This document shows positions 29,241-38,009 of a DNA stretch of 64,000 nt, piece after piece. Position numbers and translations under genes: made by a program. How positions within the stretch are numbered: position 1 is the stretch's first letter; each line of letters begins with the position of its first letter. The DNA is from JTS-AC122 sp050246015 (lineage in GTDB: Bacteria > Planctomycetota > Phycisphaerae > Phycisphaerales > UBA1924): the NCBI GenBank assembly GCA_050246015.1, contig JBFWWU010000010.1:129405-193404 (forward strand), given 5' to 3'. A model generated the notes under the pieces. It was not told where the DNA came from and did no database searches. It saw only the letters and a program-made list of their open reading frames with translations.

Positions 29241-30419
29241 ATGCCGATCAGCAAAGAGTCGATACGCGATTCGCTTCGCCGGGTGGTTCATCCGCTGTTT
29301 CGTCAGGATCTGCTGACGTGCGGGGGTGTGCGCAAAGTGGCGGTGTGCGACGGATTCGTGAGCGTGACGATCGCGGGAGGGGGTTTGAGCGATCAGCAGG
29401 TCGCCGGACTGCGGGAAGCGGTGTCGGGGGCGATCCGCGAAGACGCGGCCCGCGCCGGAGAACAGATCGCGGACCTGCACATCGAGATCACCAGCGAGCC
29501 GGCGGTTTCGGCGAGTGACGCGAGCAAGCCGCCGACGGCTGCGCCGACGGCGCGCCCGCCACAGGCTCCGGGCGAGGCGGCGCGCGCGCAGCAAGCGATG
29601 CCAGAGTTGCCGGGTGTGCGGCACATCATCGCCGTCGGAGCGGGAAAGGGGGGAGTAGGGAAGTCCACGGTGGCGGTGAATCTGGCGGTGGGGCTGGCGC
29701 GGCAGGGGCATGCCGTGGGGCTCATGGACGGCGACATCTACGGCCCCTCGCTGCCGACGATGCTGGGGCTGGAATCGCTCGAGACGGCGGTGCTTCGCGG
29801 GATGCTGCAGCCGTTTCTGGTGCACGGCGTCAAGGCGATGACGATCGGCAAACTTGTGGAGCCGGACAAGCCGCTGATCTGGCGTGGGCCGATGGCACAC
29901 GGAGCGTTCAAGCAACTGGCCACGCAGACCGAGTGGGGGGAACTGGACTATCTGATCATCGACCTACCGCCGGGGACGGGGGATGTGTCGCTGACGATGG
30001 CGCAGTTGCTGAGGCTATCGGGGGCGGTGGTGGTGTGCACGCCGCAGAAGGTTGCGCAGGATGACGCGGTCCGCGCCGCGAAGATGTACCAGCAACTGGG
30101 CATCGAAGTGCTGGGCGTGGTGGAGAACATGTCATACTTCGTGGGGGATGATGGGAAGGAGTACGACCTGTTCGGTCGTGGCGGCGCGGAGCGCATGGCC
30201 GCGAGGCTGGGGGTGCCGTTCCTGGGCGCGATTCCCATCACGATGTCGCTGCGCGAGAACTCGGATTCGGGGAACCCGACGGCGAACTTCACGGACTCAT
30301 CCCCGCGCGGGCGAGACCTGCGGGCGGCGCTGGAACGCATGGTGTCGGGGGTAGAGAGCCAGGTCGCCCTCTCGGCGATGCGCGCGGCGACGCGGCGCCC
30401 GACGCTCAAGATCTCCTGA
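29241..30419 (+). CDS. Mrp/ApbC/NBP35-type P-loop ATPase
   Basis: Iron-sulfur cluster carrier-type ATPase of 392 residues. Residues 5-85 form a MIP18/DUF59-like domain (VVHPLFRQDLLTCGGVRKVA). The ATPase domain begins HIIAVGAGKGGVGKSTVAVN (deviant Walker A with the signature lysine) and has LMDGDIYGPSLPTMLG and YLIIDLPPGTGDVSLT. The usual C-terminal CxxC pair that holds the bridging cluster is missing: the expected place reads NMSYFVGDDGKEYDLFG. Cluster transfer may therefore work differently, or this may be another Mrp subtype. It is divergent from the RND adaptor. Start ATG 29241. Confidence 0.88.
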   Translation: MPISKESIRDSLRRVVHPLFRQDLLTCGGVRKVAVCDGFVSVTIAGGGLSDQQVAGLREAVSGAIREDAARAGEQIADLHIEITSEPAVSASDASKPPTAAPTARPPQAPGEAARAQQAMPELPGVRHIIAVGAGKGGVGKSTVAVNLAVGLARQGHAVGLMDGDIYGPSLPTMLGLESLETAVLRGMLQPFLVHGVKAMTIGKLVEPDKPLIWRGPMAHGAFKQLATQTEWGELDYLIIDLPPGTGDVSLTMAQLLRLSGAVVVCTPQKVAQDDAVRAAKMYQQLGIEVLGVVENMSYFVGDDGKEYDLFGRGGAERMAARLGVPFLGAIPITMSLRENSDSGNPTANFTDSSPRGRDLRAALERMVSGVESQVALSAMRAATRRPTLKIS

Positions 30420-30432
30420 TCGAGTGTGGCTA

Positions 30433-31095
30433 TTAGTTGGCGCCGAGGATGACGATTTCCACGCGGCGGCTCTGCTGCTTCGTGGACTTCGGGTTCGCGG
30501 GGCCAAAGGCGGCGGCGTAGATCCGGTCGCCGGGGATTCCCTTGGAGACAAGGTATTTCTCAACGGCCAGGGCCCGCTTGGCGCTGAGTTCTTCGTTGCT
30601 CTCAAACTTCGACTTGCGGATGGGATCGCGATCGGTATACCCCTCGACGCGGACGATGTTGCCGGCGTAGCGGCCGCGAATGGTCTGGGCGATTCGGTCG
30701 AGCGTGCGTTTCGCCGATGATTTCAGAGTGACGGATCCCGAATCGAACAACACGTCGCCCGCGACTTCGACGACGAGGTCTCCGCCGCGCCGGCTGGTGA
30801 TGGTGCCGCCGCCGAAATCCGGATCGGTGGCGCGGGGCGGCGTGGTGGGCTCATCGACTGGAGGGGCGGGGATCGGCTGGGCGAGTTCGGCGAGCATGCG
30901 GTCGCGCTCCATCTGAGCGCGCGAGACGTCTTCGCGGAGTTGCTCTCGCTGGGCGGTCAGCCGGCCGAGCTCGTCCTGCTTCTGGGTGGACGAGCACCCG
31001 CCGATGAGCAGGGCGGCGGCGCCGAGGAGCGAGGCGAGCAGCGAGAAGCGAATGTGGGCGGACCGTTTGGAAGTCACGAGAGAGCACTCAGGCAT
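30433..31095 (-). CDS. OmpA-family lipoprotein (Pal-like)
   Basis: Outer-membrane lipoprotein of 220 residues that likely binds peptidoglycan. It has a signal sequence with lipobox LLIGGC, a short coiled coil (LGRLTAQREQLREDVSRAQM) and a proline-rich linker. The C-terminal OmpA-like domain has VLFDSGSVTLKSSAKRTLD, then VEGYTDRDPI, and ends with SRRVEIVILGAN. The diaminopimelate-binding Asp and Arg are in place (TDRD, RRVEI). AGGAG lies 7 bases before the ATG at 31095. It is convergent with the Mrp gene. No tol genes are adjacent. Confidence 0.88.
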   Translation of the reverse strand: MPECSLVTSKRSAHIRFSLLASLLGAAALLIGGCSSTQKQDELGRLTAQREQLREDVSRAQMERDRMLAELAQPIPAPPVDEPTTPPRATDPDFGGGTITSRRGGDLVVEVAGDVLFDSGSVTLKSSAKRTLDRIAQTIRGRYAGNIVRVEGYTDRDPIRKSKFESNEELSAKRALAVEKYLVSKGIPGDRIYAAAFGPANPKSTKQQSRRVEIVILGAN

Positions 31096-31234
31096 CGATG
31101 GTCTCCTATCGGGTGCGGCGCTGAATCATGGACCCTATCAAGCAGGTTGAGCGAGTCAACCCATGATCAGACAGATCGCGACGCTCGCGCCGGTGGGCGA
31201 TTGCGAAATTGTCAAGGGTTTTTTGGGATCGTGT

Positions 31235-31263
31235 TTGCGGGTGATTCCAATTTCGCGTATGCT
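31235..31263 (+). promoter_or_regulatory. candidate promoter of the 31366 gene
   Basis: TTGCGG (31235-31240), a 17-base spacer and TATGCT (31258-31263), about 100 bases ahead of the start codon. Confidence 0.4.
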
Positions 31264-31365
31264 GACAGTTTGGGCGGAGTCGGCGGCCCGCTCGGCCAGG
31301 AAGCCGGGCTGGGGTCAATCGTCTTGGTTCGTGTTCTCTCTTTTCTCACAACCTGAGGAGTACCC

Positions 31366-33615
31366 ATGAAGATGCATGCAGCAGGATCAGGAGTTCTCGC
31401 ATTGCTTCTGGTCGCGGGCAGCGCGCTGGCAATCGACGTGACGCGTCCCGGAGACGCGATCATTCCGTCATCGAACAACAGCCCCGGCGCGGAGGGCGTG
31501 ACCAACGCGATCGACAACACCGCCGCCACGAAGTACCTGAACTTCGACGTCGTGAACACGGGGTTCACGGTGACGCCCAGCGGGACGGGGACGGTGCGGT
31601 ACGTGACGTGCATCACGGCGAACGACGCGCCGGAGCGGGACCCGACGACGTACACGCTGGAGGGCTCGAACGACGGGTTCACGTTTGATCTGATCAGCAG
31701 CGGCGCCCTGACGCCGTCGATCAACCGGTATTCGATCTTCTCGTCGAATGCGATTCCGAACGCGAGCGTGTACGCGATGTACCGGGTGATCTTTCCGACG
31801 GTGCGCGGTGCGGCGAACAGCATGCAGATCGCGGAGGTGCAACTCGCCACGGCGGTGGACATCACGTCGCCGGACGACACGGTATCGATCACGCTTCCGC
31901 CCGGGGGGACGACGGCGCCCGGTGAGGGCGTGGCGAGCCTGTTTGACAATCGGCTCAATACGAAGTTGGACGTGCAGAACGCGACGGGCGGGCCGACGAT
32001 CGTGGACGTGACGCCGCTGGTGGGCCCGACGGTGATCACGGGCTTCTCGTTCTTCAGCGCCAACGACGACGTGGCGTTCCCCGGGCGCACGCCGCAGAAC
32101 GTGACGATCATGGGCTCAAACGACGGGGTGGTGTACGACCCGCTGTTCTCGACGGGGCTGACGCAGGCGGGGGCGGACTTCGAGGATCAGGAGTACGAGT
32201 TCGCCAACGCCACGGCGTACGCGCGATACCGGATCGTGTTCGACATCCCGTACTTCAGCACGGATATGCAGGTCGGGGAATTCCAGCTCTACGGGTTCGC
32301 GCCGAACCAGGCGCCGCCGATCAACGACGAGTGCGCGAACGCGTCGGTCATCACGGCCGGGAGCGTGAGCGGCACGACGAACCTGGCCAGCGGAGCGGAC
32401 ATCTCGTCGTGCGGGGGCGGGGATTCCAGCGACGTGTGGTACTCGTACACGGCGCCGGCGAGCGGGCTCGTGGCGCTCTCGACGTGCGAATCGTCGCTGA
32501 ACACGACGGTGTCGGTGTTCGCCTCGTGCGGGGGCGCCCAGATCGCCTGCGACGATAACGGGTGCGGGCTGCAGTCGTACGTGCTGTTCAACGCCAACAT
32601 CAACGAGACCTACCTGATCCGCGTCGCCGCGGTGGGCGAGACGGGCAACTTCCGGCTGTCGCTGACGGAGAACGCGGTCGAGCACACGAATCAGACGCTC
32701 GATCTCAACTGGAACTTCAACGGCATGACGCACGCGGGGGAAGAAGGGCAGCCGGACGCGCCGAACGGGTATCGCTCGATCTCGGACCGCGGGCTGCGGA
32801 TCGATGCCAACCAGGGCGACTCGATCGCGGCGGGCACGATCCGTTCGGACACGGGCCTGGTGTACGAAGTGGTGGGCGAAGCGAACACGCTCGATATCGT
32901 GCACCTGGGCGACCGGAACACCGTTGATAACTTCAATCACGTGTTCGATGATGTCGTGGACGGCGACGAGGTGGGCGTGCAGCCGGATTGGCTGCCCAAC
33001 TCGGACCAGACCGGGCCGCAGACGACGGACGTGACGGGCGCGAACATTGTGTTGGGAGCGGATACGAAACTCGGCGTGCTGTACCAGATCAGCAACGGGG
33101 GCGGGTTCATGATCCTGACGCTGGGGTTCGCCGACGGCGCGATGGTGCAACTCGGTCTGGATGGGCCGGACTGGTTCTTTGACCAGGTGCCGGGGGCGCC
33201 GGCCAACGGTGTGGAATCCCAGGCGCAACTCGGCGTGTTCGCGGGTACTCAGAACGTGGATCTGGCCGATGCCGGAGCGTCGCTGAACGTGGTCGAGGCG
33301 GTGGTGAGCACGGCGTCGCTGAGCCTGGGCGGGTTCGGCGACTTCACGGGCCGGCAACTCACGAGCATCACCTTCTCCGATCGCTCCAACACGATCGCCG
33401 GGTACGCGATCATCGCGGCGTCGGTGCTGGACAATGCCGGCGCGCCGCCATGCCCGGGTGACTTCAACGGCGACGGCTTCGTGAACTCGCAGGACTTCTT
33501 CGACTTCCTCGTCGCGTTCTTCTCGCTGGCGCCCAGCGCGGACTTCAACAACGACGGCTCGATCAACTCGCAGGACTTCTTCGACTTCCTCGTGGCGTTC
33601 TTCGCGGGCTGCTGA
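31366..33615 (+). CDS. large secreted protein with discoidin-like repeats and GC-type dockerin tail
   Basis: A 749-residue exported protein with a signal peptide (hydrophobic residues 6-22). Residues 22-160 and 162-313 are two related beta-domains, seen in TPSGTGTVRYVTCITANDAP/LEGSNDGFTFD and the matching NVTIMGSNDGVVYD, resembling discoidin/F5-8-type modules. A third domain (PINDECANASVITAGSVSG, VWYSYTAPASGLVALSTC, NETYLIRVAA) matches a Phycisphaerae-type surface domain. A region of unknown fold comes next. The tail has two dockerin-like repeats, DFNGDGFVNSQDFFDFLVAF and DFNNDGSINSQDFFDFLVAF, and ends AGC. GAGGAG precedes the ATG at 31366. Probably cell-surface adhesion or glycan binding; unproven. 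Confidence 0.8.
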   Translation: MKMHAAGSGVLALLLVAGSALAIDVTRPGDAIIPSSNNSPGAEGVTNAIDNTAATKYLNFDVVNTGFTVTPSGTGTVRYVTCITANDAPERDPTTYTLEGSNDGFTFDLISSGALTPSINRYSIFSSNAIPNASVYAMYRVIFPTVRGAANSMQIAEVQLATAVDITSPDDTVSITLPPGGTTAPGEGVASLFDNRLNTKLDVQNATGGPTIVDVTPLVGPTVITGFSFFSANDDVAFPGRTPQNVTIMGSNDGVVYDPLFSTGLTQAGADFEDQEYEFANATAYARYRIVFDIPYFSTDMQVGEFQLYGFAPNQAPPINDECANASVITAGSVSGTTNLASGADISSCGGGDSSDVWYSYTAPASGLVALSTCESSLNTTVSVFASCGGAQIACDDNGCGLQSYVLFNANINETYLIRVAAVGETGNFRLSLTENAVEHTNQTLDLNWNFNGMTHAGEEGQPDAPNGYRSISDRGLRIDANQGDSIAAGTIRSDTGLVYEVVGEANTLDIVHLGDRNTVDNFNHVFDDVVDGDEVGVQPDWLPNSDQTGPQTTDVTGANIVLGADTKLGVLYQISNGGGFMILTLGFADGAMVQLGLDGPDWFFDQVPGAPANGVESQAQLGVFAGTQNVDLADAGASLNVVEAVVSTASLSLGGFGDFTGRQLTSITFSDRSNTIAGYAIIAASVLDNAGAPPCPGDFNGDGFVNSQDFFDFLVAFFSLAPSADFNNDGSINSQDFFDFLVAFFAGC

Positions 33616-33670
33616 ACGACTGGCCATCATGAGACAGGCGGTGCGCCTGTAGGGCAAAAGATGTATCGCG

Positions 33671-33699
33671 AGCGGCTCCGCATGGCGGAGCCGCTTTTC
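33671..33699 (+). terminator. Rho-independent terminator
   Basis: AGCGGCTCCGC, loop ATG, GCGGAGCCGCT is an 11-bp perfect stem followed by TTTTC. It is 55 bases past the stop of the dockerin protein. Confidence 0.75.
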
Positions 33700-33766
33700 A
33701 ATTGTGTGCTTTCCTTTGAGCGTCTTGCATGCCTCCGTGCCGGAGGAACGAATCCGCTGGATCGGA

Positions 33767-34618
33767 TCAGCCGGGGCCGGCGTCGGCATCGCCTGCGGGA
33801 GGAGGAGGCAAAGCAGACGGCGCTGGGGACGGCGAGAGTGGGGGGGATGGGGGGGCGTCGGCGGGGGCCGGGCGATCGCGCCGGGCCTTTTTGTCTTTGT
33901 GGTGTGTCTTGGGCGTGACGTGAAAGACGGCGGTGCTCTTGCCGACTCGCTTTTCGCGCTCGCCCGGCTTCACGATCTGCTGGCACACGTCCATGTCGAT
34001 GGTGATGTTGAACTCGCTCCCGGTGGCGATGAGGGCCTGGATGTCCTCCTTGGGGGTCAGGCGGTAGATCGCCGGGCCAAAGCACGGGCGGAGGAACTTG
34101 TATTCCAGGTGCTTGCAGACGACGGTGTAGTCCCCGCCGCAGACTCCGAAGACGTACATCCCGCCGGCGATCTCGGAGTTTCCCAGGAGCGCGGCGCCCG
34201 CCATGGCGTTGTACCAGTTTCGGTTGAATCGCTTGAAGGGGAGGATGGCGGTAACGATCTCGCGCTTGCCGGCGTAGGTCTTGTCGTCGATCCGCTTCAT
34301 GCGGATCCCGCTGCGGAAAGCAAAGGGAAGCCAGATGAGCGAGGTAACGCGGTGCCAGAAGTTGTTCCTGGTCGAAAGGCGGCTGATGGAGGCCTCGATG
34401 CGGTCGAGCAGCGATTTTTTCTTCGGCCTGGGCGGTGGGACGGAAGAAGGCGCGGGGTCTGGAGCGGCTCGCGCGCCGGCATCGCCCGCCGCGCCCGCAC
34501 CGGCGGGAATGGGAGGGGAAGGGGTGCGGGCCAGAGCCTCGGATGCCGCGGCGTAGGGCGTCAGGCCGGATCTCCCGAAGAAGGGTGGAGCAAGAACAGG
34601 AACACGACGTTCGATCAT
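33767..34618 (-). CDS. hotdog-fold protein, DUF4442-like
   Basis: A 283-residue protein. The first 75 residues are proline/alanine rich and probably disordered. The folded centre contains ISRLSTRNNFWHRVTSLIWL, then FNRNWYNAMAGAALLGNSEI and KHLEYKFLRPCFGPAIYRL, matching DUF4442/thioesterase-like hotdog proteins. The motif NWYNAMAGAAL sits where such proteins bind their ligand. A low-complexity charged tail closes it (KKARRDRPAPADAPPSPP). The ATG at 34618 begins MIERRVPV. It is divergent from the phosphatase-cytochrome gene with about 90 bases between. Substrate unknown. Confidence 0.65.
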   Translation of the reverse strand: MIERRVPVLAPPFFGRSGLTPYAAASEALARTPSPPIPAGAGAAGDAGARAAPDPAPSSVPPPRPKKKSLLDRIEASISRLSTRNNFWHRVTSLIWLPFAFRSGIRMKRIDDKTYAGKREIVTAILPFKRFNRNWYNAMAGAALLGNSEIAGGMYVFGVCGGDYTVVCKHLEYKFLRPCFGPAIYRLTPKEDIQALIATGSEFNITIDMDVCQQIVKPGEREKRVGKSTAVFHVTPKTHHKDKKARRDRPAPADAPPSPPLSPSPAPSALPPPPAGDADAGPG

Positions 34619-34710
34619 AGTTCGATTCTCGCGCGATCGGCGAGCGATGCCGGCATCAAGAATTATGAGGTGCTCGGAAACGGCCGGTGGGGGATTCGGT
34701 AATATTGGTG

Positions 34711-35775
34711 ATGGGAACGGTATCGCGAGCGGCTGTGCAGATGGGGATCTGGGGAGCCGTGCTGCTGCTCGTATCGGGGTGCGGGACGGGTGGGGAGGCG
34801 TCCGGACATCCGGCTCGGTCGTCGCCGGTCCGGCCCGCCGCTGGGTGGGACCATGCAGTGGATGGCGTGGCGCCGCCGAGGCTGGACGCGAGTGTACCGG
34901 AGGACTACGCCGGTCTGCACAACGTGGTGGCGTATTCGGAGGGGTTGTACAGCGGGAGCGCGCCGGACGGCGAAGACGGGTTCGAGATCCTGCGCGCGAT
35001 GGGGGTTCGAACGATTGTGTCGGTGGACGGGGCGAGGCCGGACGTCGAGCGCGCCGCGGCGATGGGCCTTCGCTATGTGCACCTGCCGATCGGGTACAAC
35101 GGGATGAGCACGCCGCGACGGCTGGAACTGGCACGGGCGGTGAGGGACCTGCCCGGGCCGGTGTACATCCACTGCCACCACGGGAAGCACCGCAGCGCGG
35201 GGGCGGCGGGCGCGGTGGCGGTGACGCTGAACCGCGCGACGCCCGAGGCGATGCTTGAGAAGATGAAAGTCTCCGGGACCGCCCCGGCGTATCGCGGGTT
35301 GTTCGCGTGCGTCGCGGATGCACGTCCCGCGAGCGCCGAGGAACTCGCGAGCGCGAGCGACGAGTTTCCGGCGAGTTGGAAGCCGACGGGCCTGGTCAGC
35401 GCGATGGTCGAGATTGATTCGGCGCACGATGGTCTAAGAGCAATCGAAGGGGCCGGGTGGCGCACCCCGGCGGAGCATCCTGATCTGGTCGTGGCGGCGG
35501 AAGCGGGCCGGCTGGCGGACCTGTTCCGCACGCTACAGGATGATCCCGAGTCGGCGTCCCACGGAGCGGAGTTCATCCAGACACTGAGACGTGAGGAGGC
35601 GGAAGCGACCAGCCTCGAAGAACTGCTGCTGAAAATCGATACAGCGGCGGTGGCGCCGTCGGTGGAGCCCGGCCGAGAGGTCGTGAAGAAGGAACTCTCG
35701 GCGTCCCTCAAGCGGCTCGGCGCGTCGTGCAAGGAATGCCACGCCGAGCACCGCGACAACAACCCCACGTGGTAG
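34711..35775 (+). CDS. lipoprotein joining a dual-specificity-phosphatase-like domain to a cytochrome c'-like tail
   Basis: A 354-residue protein with a lipobox (LLLVSGC, Cys24). Residues about 65-200 form a tyrosine/dual-specificity-phosphatase-like domain. That domain has SEGLYSGSAPDGEDGFEIL, then GVRTIVSVDGARPDVE and the active-site loop HCHHGKHRS with Cys155 and Arg161 (CX5R), all retained. The last 100 residues are helical and end GASCKECHAEHRD, a CxxCH haem-attachment motif (Cys340, Cys343, His344) placed near the C-terminus as in cytochrome c'. The combination is unusual. It should be exported and lipid-anchored, which is consistent with haem attachment outside the membrane. The ATG at 34711 is preferred; a GTG at 34687 is possible. 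Partners unknown. Confidence 0.7.
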   Translation: MGTVSRAAVQMGIWGAVLLLVSGCGTGGEASGHPARSSPVRPAAGWDHAVDGVAPPRLDASVPEDYAGLHNVVAYSEGLYSGSAPDGEDGFEILRAMGVRTIVSVDGARPDVERAAAMGLRYVHLPIGYNGMSTPRRLELARAVRDLPGPVYIHCHHGKHRSAGAAGAVAVTLNRATPEAMLEKMKVSGTAPAYRGLFACVADARPASAEELASASDEFPASWKPTGLVSAMVEIDSAHDGLRAIEGAGWRTPAEHPDLVVAAEAGRLADLFRTLQDDPESASHGAEFIQTLRREEAEATSLEELLLKIDTAAVAPSVEPGREVVKKELSASLKRLGASCKECHAEHRDNNPTW

Positions 35776-35832
35776 ACAGCGGTGGAGGCGTGAGCGGCTG
35801 CAAGGAAGCACCGGCTTCGGCTACGATCGGGC

Positions 35833-36858
35833 ATGACACAGGGTGCAAAGCAGTCGAGCATGCGGACGGTGCTTCCGGATGCCCGCGTGACGCCGCGGTT
35901 CGCCGGCGTGTGCACGTTCTGCCGCTTTCCGATGTTGGACGATGTGCCGGAATCGTCGCGGCCGGTGGACTGGGTGGTGTACGGGGTGCCGTTCGACGCG
36001 GGGGTGACATTCCGGCCCGGCGCGAGGTTCGGGCCGCGGGCGATCCGTGACGCGTCGCAGTATGTCAAGCCGTACTCGATCGACCACGACGTGAACGTGT
36101 GCGAGGTGCTGAGCGTGGCGGACGGCGGGGATGCGCCGATCAAGCCGTTTGCGCTCAAGGAGACGTTGGAGGGGGTGTGCGAGCACGCGATCGGGCTCAG
36201 CGAGCGGGGGGGAGGGGACAAGGCGGGGGCGAAACTGCTGGCGGTCGGTGGAGATCACTCGATCGCGTACGCGAACATGAAGGCGACGTGGGTGCGGCAG
36301 GGCAAGCCGGCCGGCGGGCTGGCGCTGGTGCATTTCGACAGCCATCTGGACACGGTCGATATCACGGGCGGGGAGAAGTGGTCGCACGCGTCGCCGTTCA
36401 TCCGCGCCGTTGAGGACGGCATCCTGAACCCTCGGAAGATGCTGTCGATCGGGGTCAAGGGCCCGCTGAACTCGGGCGCGGACCTGGACTATGCCAGGGC
36501 GCGGGGCATCACCCTCGTGACGTACTCGCAGTGGCAGCGAGAGGGCGCGGGGCGTCTGGAAGCGTTCGTGGACGCGCTGGCGGGTGAACCCGTGTACCTG
36601 ACGTTTGACATCGATTGCGTGGATCCGGCGTTCGCGCCGGGGACGGGGACGCCGAGCGTAGGGGGGTTCACCTCCGCCGAAGCACTGAGGCTGGTGCGGT
36701 CGCTGTCGCGCCAGGGCGGCGGGCTCAATGTCGTTGGCGCGGACGTGGTGGAAGTGCTGCCGGACCGCGACGTGTCGCAGATCACGTCGTTGCTGGCGGG
36801 GCATGTGATCTTCGAGGTGCTATGCCTGAGCGCGCTGCACCGGCGCGCGGGCGGGTGA
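35833..36858 (+). CDS. speB: agmatinase / ureohydrolase family enzyme
   Basis: Manganese enzyme of the arginase superfamily, likely converting agmatine to putrescine and urea. The 341-residue protein keeps all metal ligands: His142 (VGGDHS), Asp169, His171 and Asp173 (DSHLD), and Asp259 and Asp261 (FDIDCVDP). The signature PAFAPGTGTPSVGG follows. DSH replaces the commoner DAH, and KWSHASPF replaces the usual THG.PF, so another guanidino substrate such as guanidinobutyrate remains possible. Start ATG 35833. It ends 8 bases from the convergent tssG. Confidence 0.85.
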   Translation: MTQGAKQSSMRTVLPDARVTPRFAGVCTFCRFPMLDDVPESSRPVDWVVYGVPFDAGVTFRPGARFGPRAIRDASQYVKPYSIDHDVNVCEVLSVADGGDAPIKPFALKETLEGVCEHAIGLSERGGGDKAGAKLLAVGGDHSIAYANMKATWVRQGKPAGGLALVHFDSHLDTVDITGGEKWSHASPFIRAVEDGILNPRKMLSIGVKGPLNSGADLDYARARGITLVTYSQWQREGAGRLEAFVDALAGEPVYLTFDIDCVDPAFAPGTGTPSVGGFTSAEALRLVRSLSRQGGGLNVVGADVVEVLPDRDVSQITSLLAGHVIFEVLCLSALHRRAGG

Positions 36859-36866
36859 GCACCGGG

Positions 36867-38009
36867 TCAGGCGGCCGGGGGCGTGAGCACCAGGTCGTCG
36901 GCGTCTCGGGGGTGAGGCCGCGACCGGGTCCAGGTGGTCCACCCGAGTTGCCCGAAGCGGCCGAGTTGAATGGCCGGCACCTGGGCGCGCTTGAGGATCA
37001 GGTTCATATCCCAGGACAGTTCGGCGCCGCTGTAGAGCGAGATCCAGTCGGTCAGCCGCGACAGGCTGTCGCCGCCGGGGAGCATGCGCTGGTAGTCATT
37101 CAGCGAGACTGGCCCGACGACCAGGCGGAACTTCTGCTGGGCTTCCCAGATGGATGATCCGACGATCGCGCTGGAGCCCAGCCTGCCGGTCTCGGGTGAT
37201 TCGCCCAGGCGCAGGCGGCAGTCAGCGGGCAGGCGCATCCATTGGCCGACGAACTGATCGACCCGGCAGGGGACGCCGAAATAGTCGCTGACGACCGCGG
37301 CGAGCCCCTCGGCGCCGCGGTTCTGGGCGACCAGGCGCCCAGAGTAGTGAGCCTTGGCGATATCCGGGACGCGGTCGCGCCGGTGCAGCGAGGGCATCCC
37401 CAGGCCGAAGAGGCTGGCGATGTACATGAAGAATCGATCGGCGGAGAGGTCCGGCGCGTCCTCGTCGCCCAGGCCGACGGTCGCGGCGTCGTCTTCGCCG
37501 GCGGCGCGAGACGGGGAGGCGGGGGCGGCGGGGGACCGCTCGCGGATCACGGCGGCGCCGGCACGCTCGTACTGCACCGCCTTGTTGTTCACCGCCCAGG
37601 CGCGGTAGAAGAGCGAGAGCAGACGATGATGGAAGATGTCGGCGAAGCGGGAGAATGTCTGGTCGCTGAAGAGTCGTTCACGCTCGCGGGCGTATTCGGT
37701 CAAGTGATGCGGGAGGGGGCCGTTGGGACCAAAGACGCCGAAGAACGTGACGAGCAGGCGCGGGAGCGAGCCCGACTGGATCGTCTTGGAGAACGCGGCG
37801 GGGGCGAACGCCAGGGATGGTTCCTGGCCCAGCCGGATGGGATCGTCGGCCAGGCGGCGCGAGTGCCCGATCCGCGGGAGGGGCGCACGGGCGTTCTCGA
37901 CGCGGCGCAGCGCCATGAAGAAGTCAAACGCGAACGGCTCCTTCAGCAGCCGAGCGATGAGTGCGTCGCGTGCTAGAGCATCGGTCGAAGCCCGATCCGC
38001 GCCGGCCAT
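36867..38009 (-). CDS. tssG: type VI secretion baseplate subunit TssG
   Basis: Wedge component of the contractile T6SS baseplate, binding TssF. The 380-residue protein has the family opening FAFDFFMALRRVE, then RIGHSRRLADDPIRLGQEPS and the mid motif FGVFGPNGPLPHHLTEYARE. It also has FSDYFGV-type and LDDYRRLLP-type blocks, here VVSDYFGVPCRVDQFVGQW and VSLNDYQRMLPGGDS. An acidic insert (about 165-190) interrupts the domain. It overlaps the tssF end by 37 bases in a different frame. It is last in the impE-tssE-tssF-tssG operon. Confidence 0.92.
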   Translation of the reverse strand: MAGADRASTDALARDALIARLLKEPFAFDFFMALRRVENARAPLPRIGHSRRLADDPIRLGQEPSLAFAPAAFSKTIQSGSLPRLLVTFFGVFGPNGPLPHHLTEYARERERLFSDQTFSRFADIFHHRLLSLFYRAWAVNNKAVQYERAGAAVIRERSPAAPASPSRAAGEDDAATVGLGDEDAPDLSADRFFMYIASLFGLGMPSLHRRDRVPDIAKAHYSGRLVAQNRGAEGLAAVVSDYFGVPCRVDQFVGQWMRLPADCRLRLGESPETGRLGSSAIVGSSIWEAQQKFRLVVGPVSLNDYQRMLPGGDSLSRLTDWISLYSGAELSWDMNLILKRAQVPAIQLGRFGQLGWTTWTRSRPHPRDADDLVLTPPAA

